A DNA stretch of 64,000 bases, from NCBI RefSeq assembly GCF_004210375.1, contig NC_134837.1:21895586-21959585 (forward strand), read 5' to 3'. Position numbers and translations under genes: made by a program. The notes beneath the pieces were generated by a model. It made no database searches. It was not told where the DNA came from and was given only the letters and a program-made list of their open reading frames with translations. The stretch comes from Tachypleus tridentatus. Taxonomy: Eukaryota; Arthropoda; Merostomata; Xiphosura; Limulidae. Shown one piece after another: positions 63,301 to 64,000 of the stretch. Position 1 is the stretch's first letter; each line of letters starts with the position of its first letter.

Positions 63301-64000
63301 TAAAATAACTTTGATTAGCTGAATATGACAACGAATCTGTAATAGTTTTCACTTCAATGAATTTCTGCCTTAAGAACCTAATGTAACTACGTAATGTCAG
63401 ATTGCGTAGGAAGTGGTAAATTATTACAGGTTTCAAAACTTGGGGGAGTGGCTTTAAACATATAACTCAAAAAAGGAAATAAAAAACGAGTGTCAGGTGG
63501 AACAGTTGATATATAGGTTGAGTGGAGTCACCTAAATATTTATACAAGTGTGTAATACAGTAAAGTATATATTTCGAATTTGTAATACATCTAACATATC
63601 ATTTGGTGCTAACTTCGTAAAATTAGATAATAGTGTTAAACTACATATTGTTGTCAATGTTATATCTAAGGTATGTTTGTTTTTAAGCAAAAAGCTACAC
63701 AAAGGACTAACTGTGTTCTGCTAAACGTAGGTGTCGAAACCAGATTTATAGTATCATAATATATTTAAGGAATCACGAACTAAACATTAAACTTAATTTT
63801 ATAAACTTGTAAAACTATACAATAAAACTACTAAACTTGATCAATGAAACAATAAATTCATAACATAAAATACGCTTTACAAATGTTAACTACGTGTAAA
63901 AAAAATTATGTTATGAGTTCCATGAAGAATATTTACCTCAGGTATGGAGCTCACTCCAAAACCCCTATAGGGAGTTTTTTTTTTCTTCCGACGAGGCGGT
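146..64000 (-). CDS. LUBEL (RNF31): LUBEL/RNF31-like linear-ubiquitin E3 ligase gene (both ends outside window)
   Basis: Thirteen exons on the minus strand form one reading frame. Reading 5' to 3', the visible domains are an NZF zinc finger (35876-36129), UBA-like helices (33551-33000 and the first 45 or so codons of the 25550 exon), a giant repetitive linker, a third UBA-like segment and an RBR-type RING1 (875-146). HOIP/LUBEL proteins share this order; they build Met1-linked ubiquitin chains in NF-kB/IMD and stress signalling. RING1 has the HOIP-like CPFC and PDLF residues and ends in the HOIP-like MDIL. All twelve junction phases agree (0,1,0,2,1,1,0,0,0,0,0,0). The promoter and first exons are right of the window; IBR, RING2 and the C-terminal domain are left of it. 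Joined exons give more than 8,200 codons, far longer than human HOIP (about 1,070) and, from memory, fly LUBEL (about 2,900). The family call is firm. Single-transcript continuity across the 11-kb first intron is inference. Confidence 0.93.
320..680 (-). other. Intron between exons 12 and 13
   Basis: 361 bases of AT-rich sequence with a donor GTAAGA and an acceptor TTTGTTGCAG on the minus strand. I see no repeat or open frame of note. This intron splits RING1 between its first and second zinc-ligand pairs. Confidence 0.9.
681..875 (-). CDS. LUBEL (RNF31): LUBEL-like gene, exon 12: UBA-like helices and start of RING1
   Basis: 195 bp, 65 codons, acceptor TTATTCCAG/ATT and donor GCAGAA/GTAAGA, phase 0 at both ends. 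It opens with ILANYIAEGRC and helical AEIAVKLLEMQFEEEKALEA, followed by DSIEQAVTFLQQ. This is the helical segment that directly precedes RING1 in HOIP and LUBEL. The CDLC near the end is the first zinc-ligand pair of RING1; the remaining ligands are in the next exon. The frame is open a few codons past each end, so the borders are set by splice consensus and phase. Confidence 0.96.
1640..1808. repeat. Degenerate ~45-bp tandem repeat
   Basis: About four diverged units share the core ACA(A/T)T-GTTCCT-(G/A)TTAA(A/C)T-TTACTTA. Non-coding and intronic. Confidence 0.5.
2089..2330 (-). mobile_element. Decayed tRNA-derived SINE
   Basis: On the plus strand this shows the SINE tail (AAAGCTACATGAGG), then GTAGCAGTGATAGGCTAGAG and ACTGCCAACTC, and ends in the inverted tRNA-like head (ACCTTAACCATTAGACT). 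The order matches the better copies at 56774 and 60909. Heavily mutated. Confidence 0.75.
3607..25550 (-). CDS. LUBEL (RNF31): LUBEL-like gene, exon 11: giant ~22-kb repetitive coding exon
   Basis: The exon runs from acceptor TATTTTTTAG/TTTCTCGAG to donor GAACAG/GTATAT. Long open stretches share one strand: 25550-23052, 21836-11478, 10967-6753 and 6744-3607. They are broken only by eight single-base indels (see separate entries). Correcting these gives 21,948 bases, exactly 7,316 codons, in phase with both neighbours. The first 45 or so residues complete a UBA-like domain (GNFPTKEIALALTTNEGNIE). The rest is highly charged, repetitive and almost certainly disordered, built from successive tandem-repeat families. 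Its place between the UBA-like region and RING1 makes it a giant linker in an otherwise ordinary HOIP/LUBEL layout. No retrotransposon interrupts it, although every long intron contains one, which argues that the frame is maintained. Whether a full-length transcript is made is unknown. Confidence 0.93.
3700..5970 (-). repeat. Coding repeat family E: alternating 54-residue (162-bp) units, 14 copies
   Basis: Fourteen units share S-Y-D-K-T-E-K-x-K-D-E and P/S-S-G-L. Two sub-types alternate through the first ten: one with SVTQQKPSGLAISDKDSQPD and one with PVSKEKSSGLTITDEVSQQE. The effective unit is therefore a 324-bp dimer. The last four units (nearest 3700) do not alternate and are more diverged. 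Two units lack two residues (QQSS for QQETS) without losing frame. Very Lys-rich and probably disordered. Confidence 0.93.
6768..6773 (-). other. Single-base deletion, the uncompensated frameshift
   Basis: Sister units read TTTTCTCTTTT on the plus strand here; this copy reads TTTTTCTTTT, one base short. The upstream frame ends at a stop at 6753, and the downstream frame is open from at least 6744. Restoring one base makes the whole exon a multiple of three and joins L-E-V-K-E-K to the expected I-E-E-S. It is the only indel not purely within a homopolymer, so it is the first one to verify. Confidence 0.8.
10971..11497 (-). other. Cluster of four compensating single-base indels
   Basis: Compared with sister units, T runs at 11492-11497 and 11201-11206 each have one extra T, while those at 10971-10974 and 10998-11001 each lack one T. 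Frames run 2, 1, 0, 1, 2 (coordinate modulo 3) and return to the original after the cluster. All four lie in homopolymers, which points to assembly error rather than a real 0.5-kb out-of-frame segment. Confidence 0.85.
16798..17303 (-). repeat. Coding repeat family C: 13-residue (39-bp) units
   Basis: Twelve consecutive units of Y-S-T-A-D-E-R-L-E-S-L-A-G, with single substitutions (Val for Ala, Cys for Ser, Ile or Thr for Arg). About four degenerate units flank the block, extending the trace to roughly 16700-17330. The pattern suggests a short amphipathic acidic helix repeated in register. I know no named repeat family with this sequence. Confidence 0.95.
17810..18430 (-). repeat. Diverged acidic repeats following family B
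   Basis: The protein continues with units that keep a skeleton of L-S-[DNE]-[RK], then E-x-E-L-Y-E and D-D-x-x-x-L-K, but vary in length (about 25-33 residues) and sequence. Examples are LYEQDDVDDLKFGSLSNRTG and ELYEENDLEDLEYSNLSHRI. They look like the older edge of family B, preserved where homogenisation did not reach. Confidence 0.75.
18430..21240 (-). repeat. Coding repeat family B: acidic 26-residue (78-bp) units
   Basis: About 35 tandem units resembling S-[SL]-D-R-I-E-E-E-D-E-L-K-L-Y-M-E-D-D-T-E followed by N-I-K-S-[TA]-[RK]. The region is strongly acidic, unlike the Lys-rich families beside it. Matching marker units at about 19072, 19618, 20476 and 20944 are 546, 858 and 468 bases apart (7, 11 and 6 units), so blocks of several units have been duplicated as higher-order segments. 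The frame is intact throughout. Confidence 0.95.
21890..23760 (-). repeat. 270-bp higher-order repeat, 7 near-identical copies
   Basis: A landmark string recurs at about 21938, 22208, 22477, 22746, 23016, 23285 and 23555, a spacing of 270 or 269 bases. Five 18-residue units (90 residues) form one higher-order unit. Copies are almost identical, which implies very recent expansion or homogenisation. The three 269-base intervals each lack one T of a five-T run and so break the frame; together they restore it. Confidence 0.95.
22330..23141 (-). other. Three single-T deletions (frameshifts) in the 270-bp repeats
   Basis: The T runs at 22330-22333, 22599-22602 and 23138-23141 have four T where sister copies (near 22060, 22870, 23410, 23675) have five. 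Each removes one base from the coding strand. The three losses sum to one codon, so the frame before 23141 and after 22330 is the same, but stops occur between. Homopolymer consensus error in a long-read assembly is the simplest explanation. Real inactivation would need transcript or short-read support. Confidence 0.85.
24615..25045 (-). repeat. Degenerate Tyr-rich ~25-45-residue protein repeats in the giant exon
   Basis: Within the apparently unique N-terminal part of the giant exon, about four diverged units carry a Q-x-x-Y motif (TQYHY, PQDFY, TQYPY, RQNLY, NQNFY) and a Y-[FI]-T-[DQ] motif (EYFTDG, EYITQG, YYFTDR). Units vary between about 25 and 45 residues. They look like an older tandem array that has decayed beyond the clean families further along. 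Recognised by eye only. Confidence 0.5.
27698..28164. mobile_element. Non-autonomous hAT-type DNA transposon with 8-bp target duplication
   Basis: A 467-bp insert splits the LINE relic. Identical 8-bp CTTATAAC flanks lie at 27690-27697 and 28165-28172. The ends are imperfect inverted repeats: TAGTAGCATAGAT on the left, and the complement of the right end reads CAGGGGCATAGAT. An 8-bp duplication and a CAGNG-like terminus are hAT hallmarks. No transposase frame is present. It is younger than the LINE it interrupts. Confidence 0.8.
28732..28872 (+). repeat. Three-copy ~47-bp tandem repeat within the LINE relic
   Basis: CAAAATTTGGCAGTCTTTCA and the following AACATAATAAGTCTCTCACAT occur three times in a row with nearly no differences. 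This is a recent local triplication inside otherwise decayed LINE sequence. Confidence 0.9.
30852..30928. repeat. Two-copy 39-bp direct repeat
   Basis: GGAACAACCAAGAAAAACAT followed by AATG(T/C)ATGATCTCTGGT occurs twice in direct succession with one mismatch. Non-coding. Confidence 0.85.
31875..32126 (-). mobile_element. Decayed tRNA-derived SINE
   Basis: The order matches the SINE consensus read in reverse: GGCTACATGAGG, ATAATTTAACAGTGA, ACTGCCAACTCTTTG, GGATTGACCATCACATTATA, GATGAGCATGTTTGATG, ending ACCACCTGGCCATACCAG. Substitutions throughout show age. Confidence 0.85.
32737..33000 (-). CDS. LUBEL (RNF31): LUBEL-like gene, exon 10: UBA-like domain
   Basis: 264 bp, 88 codons, acceptor TTATCTTGAAG/GAA and donor AGAAAA/GTAAGA, phase 0 on both sides. 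The helical start, with ERLGFVAEDLPIAL at exon residues 3-16 and NPISWLQENWKKM at 23-35, has the UBA-like pattern of LUBEL proteins. A second helical unit (EAQESLRTYEGDILAAVSEC, near residues 62-81) leads into the start of the giant exon (FLELMSRGNFPTKEIALAL), so the intron splits a UBA-type domain. The assignment comes from recalled family pattern, not a profile search. Confidence 0.9.
33001..33550 (-). other. Intron between exons 9 and 10
   Basis: 550 bases, AT-rich, no recognisable element. Confidence 0.8.
33551..33679 (-). CDS. LUBEL (RNF31): LUBEL-like gene, exon 9: start of the UBA-like region
   Basis: 129 bp, 43 codons. The acceptor is ATACTACAG/AGT. The donor AAG/GTCTGT is weak at positions +3 and +4, but it is the only one that keeps phase. 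The second half is a predicted helix (SMEELAFRLRQESEQ) and then VEIIQMIK. This runs directly into EIERLGFVAEDL of the next exon. The combined helical segment resembles the region before the RBR of LUBEL/HOIP, where UBA folds lie (in HOIP a UBA contacts the HOIL-1L UBL domain). Both ends are in phase 0. Confidence 0.8.
33680..34463 (-). other. Intron between exons 8 and 9
   Basis: 784 bases, AT-rich. A loosely repeated phrase about CATAAAACATAAAA(A/T)GC with TTTTAATGCTA is seen several times between 33910 and 34260, suggesting a very degenerate tandem repeat. Nothing else is seen. Confidence 0.75.
34464..35255 (-). CDS. LUBEL (RNF31): LUBEL-like gene, exon 8: long disordered linker
   Basis: 792 bp, 264 codons, from a pyrimidine-rich acceptor (TTTTCTTTTATTTAAG) to donor GATTAT/GTAAGA. 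The product is Ser/Asn/Thr/Lys-rich with no recognised domain, so it is probably a flexible linker between the NZF finger and the UBA region. Late in the exon there is a compact segment (FQPGSAAAGRLSFWDLTV). Near the end, KEEDFIRNFANRDY repeats the EEDFIRN heptapeptide of exon 6. The coding frame continues past the donor into the intron, so the end is set by the consensus GTAAGA and by phase with the next exon. Confidence 0.87.
35256..35875 (-). other. Intron between exons 7 and 8
   Basis: 620 bases of AT-rich sequence with no recognisable element. Confidence 0.8.
35876..36129 (-). CDS. LUBEL (RNF31): LUBEL-like gene, exon 7: NZF ubiquitin-binding zinc finger
   Basis: The 84-codon product carries an NZF/RanBP2-type zinc finger at exon residues 24-43: W-x-C-x2-C-T-F-x-N-x6-C-x2-C. 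All four Cys ligands, the Trp and the Asn are present. The Thr-Phe pair after the second Cys, plus a hydrophobic residue (Ile) between the last two Cys, match the ubiquitin-contact triad known from the Npl4 NZF, so ubiquitin binding is likely. A Lys/Arg/Gln-rich tail follows. HOIP uses NZF fingers for ubiquitin and NEMO binding, and LUBEL also has NZF fingers. The acceptor is TTACTTTTAG/AATC and the donor is ATG/GTATGC; phase is 1 in, 0 out. Confidence 0.95.
36422..36703 (-). CDS. LUBEL (RNF31): LUBEL-like gene, exon 6: Ser/Arg-rich segment
   Basis: 282 bp from acceptor CTAAATAG/GTTCC to donor TCCA/GTAAGT. It encodes 93 complete codons in a strongly basic Ser/Arg/Lys-rich segment (HGSRHKRRSLSGSSE, RFKSKR), then an acidic patch SSSEEDFIRNQE. 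An internal ATG at 36662 is not taken as the start, because the open frame and a phase-matching acceptor extend beyond it. The heptapeptide EEDFIRN recurs near the end of exon 8, so it may be a short linear motif. Disorder is likely. Function is unknown. Confidence 0.85.
36704..42597 (-). other. 5.9-kb intron largely filled by a DIRS-like element
   Basis: From about 36850 to 41560 the base composition is less AT-rich than the surrounding introns. 41560-42597 is ordinary AT-rich intron with nothing recognised. CTTCCCTCCTCTCA-type strings recur at about 36893 and 37232 and may belong to the element's terminal region. Confidence 0.7.
38900..41560 (-). mobile_element. DIRS-like (tyrosine-recombinase) retrotransposon relic, pol region
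   Basis: On the minus strand, in order: NKTGDWRPITNLSCLN (within 40166-40528), like the DIRS reverse-transcriptase K-x-G-x-x-R-P-I-x-x-L-x-x-L-N motif; FHTMPFRLVSAHS (40021-40062), matching F-x-A-L-P-F-G-L-S-S-A-P; the catalytic box FYIDDWLLLAHSEQ (39921-39965), with YxDD intact; SFLYPSQYLVHLD, the S-x-L-x-P-S-Q-x-x-x-F-L motif (about 39830-39855); and SLDWSH with LLIAFLKPAQPFFP (39318-39480), the conserved segment after the RNase H domain of DIRS elements. Frames are broken, so it is dead. The recombinase should lie at 37-39.2 kb but I cannot recognise it with confidence. Ends are approximate and the element may extend to 36850. Same orientation as the host gene. Confidence 0.8.
42598..42851 (-). 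CDS. LUBEL (RNF31): LUBEL-like gene, exon 5 of those visible
   Basis: 254 bp with a strong acceptor (ATTTTTCTTCCAG) and donor CCACCAG/GTTAGA. It encodes 84 complete codons. The middle is rich in Ser, His, Pro and acidic residues, and the end is basic then Met-rich (KPVRRTQSMMHDSMAPP). The RRTQS stretch resembles a basophilic-kinase or 14-3-3-type site, but that is inference only. No domain is recognised. Phase is 2 in and 1 out. The next intron (36704-42597) contains the DIRS-like element. Confidence 0.82.
43065..43520. repeat. Degenerate ~110-bp tandem repeats
   Basis: About four diverged units share phrases such as ACTGTGTCCATGCCAT / ACTGTGCCCATACCTA / CTGTATCCATATCATAATG, then GTATCCnnnAATCCTAGATTA and ATCA(A/G)TGATCATTCAA. 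Non-coding. Confidence 0.6.
44875..45095. repeat. Diverged duplication, arm 1 (other arm 45948-46170)
   Basis: Shares with 45948-46170, in the same order and direction: GTGATAAACCTAACAAG, TCACATTCATG-type and CTGAA(A/T)TAATATA phrases, TTAAATTATGATCAA(T/C)T, and a (T/C)ATCATG(C/A)AAA phrase. The arms flank exon 4. This could be an old local duplication or two copies of an unknown interspersed repeat. Confidence 0.65.
45272..45444 (-). CDS. LUBEL (RNF31): LUBEL-like gene, exon 4 of those visible
   Basis: 173 bp, 57 codons plus two bases, between acceptor ATAATTAG/GAC and donor AACAG/GTGTGT. The product is Trp-containing and polar (for example EQWPVDNQEWVDEK), then basic and Pro/Gly-rich (VIPRGRPYPHF). 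No known domain is visible. It ends in phase 2 and joins the 42851 exon through an Arg codon. Two diverged copies of a roughly 220-bp non-coding sequence flank it at 44875-45095 and 45948-46170. The donor GTGTGTGTG is usable but not ideal. Confidence 0.8.
45445..47459 (-). other. Intron between exons 3 and 4
   Basis: 2 kb, AT-rich. It contains the second duplication arm (45948-46170), an AT/AC microsatellite (46570-46604) and a SINE (46606-46852). Nothing else is recognised. Confidence 0.8.
46606..46852 (+). mobile_element. tRNA-derived SINE, near full length
   Basis: Starts GGCCTGGCATGGCCAGGTGG and continues GTTAAGG, a tRNA-like A-box region. A weakened B-box follows (TGACTTCAAATC), then the body phrases CAAACATGCTCGTCCTTTCA, CACTATTCGTTGGTAAAAGA, CTAGCTGCCTTCCCTCTAGT and TTAGGGACAGCTAGC. 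AC-rich and AT-rich simple sequence lies on both sides. Inserted antisense to the host gene. The same body occurs in at least four other copies here. Confidence 0.92.
47460..47548 (-). CDS. LUBEL (RNF31): LUBEL-like gene, exon 3 of those visible
   Basis: An 89-bp exon with a strong pyrimidine-rich acceptor (CTTTCTCTCTGCAG) and a consensus donor (AAAA/GTAAGT). After the split Gly codon it encodes 29 residues, including QPIFRAQTTPDLRV. No domain is recognised. The Thr-Pro and polar content suits a disordered linker. Phase is 1 in and 0 out, agreeing with both neighbours. The exon lies just downstream, in transcript direction, of the 67-bp minisatellite. Confidence 0.78.
48164..51735. repeat. 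67-bp minisatellite with eleven 100-bp variant units
   Basis: The 67-bp unit contains TAGAACTGCTATTCATGATT, then TCAGAGAGATTCTTGTATAC and TACTGTTCATTAATTCATAG. About 48 units run head to tail with few differences. Eleven units (near 49700, 49870, 50370, 50537, 51038, 51138, 51239, 51339, 51439, 51605 and 51706) carry an extra 33 bp containing ATAATTTACTTACCACTCTT. On the gene's strand this gives a consensus splice donor G/GTAAGTAAAT. The array lies wholly in an intron of the ligase gene. Confidence 0.97.
51253..51321 (-). other. Possible 69-bp cassette exon in a long minisatellite unit (one of eleven)
   Basis: On the gene's strand, AATGAACAG/TAGTATAC is a possible acceptor with a poor pyrimidine tract, and GAAGAGTG/GTAAGT is a consensus donor. 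The 69 bases between are open in one frame: two bases, 22 codons (parts read VYKNLSEIMN and NYEVMKS), then one base. Exon 2 ends in phase 1 and exon 3 starts in phase 1, so inclusion would keep the frame and add 23 residues. This is a prediction from phase and splice sites. The 31-base gap between adjacent long units is too short for a normal intron, so at most one or a few units could be used together. Confidence 0.3.
52767..52875 (-). CDS. LUBEL (RNF31): LUBEL-like gene, exon 2 of those visible
   Basis: This exon of 36 codons plus one base lies between acceptor ATATATAG/GCAGG and donor ATTATAG/GTACAC. The product contains the pieces EKDFLWSD and GHPLPQDYDVIG. It resembles no domain I know and looks like a low-complexity linker from the N-terminal region of the ligase. 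It ends in phase 1, which matches the start of the 47548 exon exactly. The intron between these two exons contains the large minisatellite. The call rests on splice signals, the open frame and phase agreement. Confidence 0.75.
54608..54700 (-). mobile_element. Second SINE family, fragment
   Basis: AGCAAAGCCACATCGAACTA, TGAGCCCACCGAGGAGAATC and AAACCCCTGATTTTAGCGTT form a tRNA-like segment (B-box complement GAATCAAACCCC). It differs from the main SINE body and is a separate tRNA-derived family. Confidence 0.7.
56047..56278 (-). other. Unassigned open frame, helix-like
   Basis: Open between an in-frame TAG at about 56288-56290 and a stop at 56047, with no ATG at its start. The product is rich in charged residues with a coil-like pattern (SETETNYLRNVEEAEKRGRK) and ends LWKTFYLLFNKDSETNL. 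No family is recognised. It could be a transposon remnant, a last exon of something else or chance. A phase-fitting place in the ligase gene is excluded by the stop. Confidence 0.2.
56774..57055 (-). mobile_element. tRNA-derived SINE, full length
   Basis: Reads in reverse from TTTGGGAATTTCGCACAAAG through ATTTAGCAGTGTAAGACTAG, GTAGCTAGTCATCACTACCC and GCCAACTCTTGGGCTACTC to the tRNA-like head complement (GAACCCGCGACCCTCGGATT and TTGGCCATGCCGGGCC). The B-box is well kept. It is the best-preserved copy in the window and one of the few GC-rich patches. Confidence 0.94.
59562..59695 (+). mobile_element. SINE fragments (composite)
   Basis: AATTCAGTGGCACGTCTTTG with AGTAAAAACTGATGTCGATA and CCCGCGATTTACAGAGCCAG looks like a third tRNA-like SINE type. 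It is joined to AATTAGGGACGGCTAGCGCA, the 3' part of the main SINE. Fragmentary. Confidence 0.6.
59702..62385 (+). mobile_element. Second Jockey-like non-LTR retrotransposon relic
   Basis: On the plus strand, 59895-60086 gives an ORF1 end with NGVTICCQRYTLQEVKTP and a knuckle start (LCFNCQ). Near 60285 VNIQGGLASKRYEIEDL begins the endonuclease. 60805-60885 reads FNYNKADWQHYKGKLDEL, the region before the reverse transcriptase. After a SINE insertion, 61308-61470 reads RCVERIVEIIINDRLNHYHF and FNKRECTV (RT motifs); 61560-61674 contains GIAQEGVFMPILFIMY, a decayed G-V-P-Q-G-S-x-x-x-P-x-L-F-x-x-Y; and FADDVAI at about 61728 is the catalytic box. Downstream RT/C-terminal traces reach about 62380. 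Dead. Confidence 0.85.
60909..61188 (-). mobile_element. tRNA-derived SINE inserted in the LINE relic
   Basis: From ATTTCGCGCAAAGCTACTCG through TAATTTAGCAGTGAAGGACT and CAACTCTTGGGCTACTCTTT to GGATTCGAACCCCCGAGTCT and TTGGCCATGCCGGGCC. Well preserved, with an intact B-box complement. LINE coding similarity resumes after its right end, so it is the younger insertion. Confidence 0.94.
62935..63125 (-). mobile_element. Very decayed SINE
   Basis: The main SINE order can still be followed: GACAAGAGGGAAGTCTGATA, ATCCACCACCAACTTTTAGG, CTACTATTGCCTGACCAATA, TTTGGTCATCACTTTTATAG, then a region resembling the head complement. Many changes. Confidence 0.6.
63672..63762 (-). mobile_element. SINE fragment (third type)
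   Basis: GTTTGTTTTTAAGCAAAAAG CTACACAAAG, TGTTCTGCTAAACGTAGGTG and TCGAAACCAGATTTATAGTA resemble in reverse the tRNA-like fragment at 59562. Short and degenerate. Confidence 0.5.
63937..64000 (-). CDS. LUBEL (RNF31): LUBEL-like gene, 5'-most visible exon (partial)
   Basis: The last 64 bases of the window, read on the minus strand, are open for 21 codons ending GFGVSSIPE. A clean donor follows (GAG then GTAAAT). The segment is Pro/Arg/Lys-rich with a run of four Lys and starts outside the window. It ends in phase 0, which is what the next exon at 52875 requires. I recognise no domain, and an 11-kb intron separates it from the next exon. Without transcript data it is a good candidate rather than a certainty. 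Confidence 0.5.

Larger units (their letters stand above)
52876..63936 (-). other. 11-kb intron (or intergenic gap) with LINE and SINE relics
   Basis: 52876-54600, 55000-56040, 57060-59560 and 62390-62930 contain only AT-rich sequence and short unassigned open frames; listed mobile elements account for the rest. It is an intron only if the 63937-64000 exon is real. Otherwise the first part of the gene lies further right, which does not change the strand or direction. Confidence 0.6.

Overview
This is an AT-rich window of an animal nuclear genome: short coding exons with GT/AG borders, long introns full of decayed transposons, and no bacterial features. A recurrent tRNA-derived SINE (good copies near 46.6, 56.8 and 60.9 kb), DIRS-like and Jockey-like retroelement relics, and the protein's similarity to arthropod LUBEL suggest an arthropod. 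From memory the SINE looks like the family common in horseshoe crab (Xiphosura) sequence, but I could not check this.

One gene appears to fill the whole window on the minus strand. It is an orthologue of the linear-ubiquitin E3 ligase LUBEL / RNF31 (HOIP). I can place 13 exons, read 5' to 3' from the right: 63937-64000 (partial), 52767-52875, 47460-47548, 45272-45444, 42598-42851, 36422-36703, 35876-36129 (NZF ubiquitin-binding zinc finger), 34464-35255, 33551-33679, 32737-33000 (UBA-like), 3607-25550 (giant exon), 681-875 (UBA-like helices plus the first Cys pair of RING1) and 146-319 (rest of RING1). All twelve junctions agree in reading phase. The first exons lie beyond 64000. The IBR, RING2 and linear-chain-determining parts lie left of base 1.

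The outstanding feature is the 21.9-kb exon. Apart from eight single-base indels, seven of them in T runs, it is open throughout and would encode about 7,316 residues. It starts with the end of a UBA-like domain. It then carries successive families of tandem protein repeats: a degenerate Tyr-rich repeat, an 18-residue repeat (with a 90-residue higher-order unit), an acidic 26-residue repeat, a 13-residue repeat, a 131-residue Lys/Glu-rich repeat (about 24 copies) and an alternating 54-residue repeat (14 copies). With the other exons the visible part of the protein exceeds 8,200 residues, against about 1,070 for human HOIP.

The introns hold a Jockey-like LINE relic (26.3-29.8 kb) split by a hAT-type element with an 8-bp target duplication, a DIRS-like tyrosine-recombinase retrotransposon relic (about 38.9-41.6 kb), a second Jockey-like relic (59.7-62.4 kb) split by a SINE, many old SINE fragments, and a 3.6-kb minisatellite (48.16-51.73 kb). 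Eleven long units of that minisatellite each carry a consensus splice donor and a 69-bp symmetric phase-1 open frame that would fit between its two neighbouring exons.
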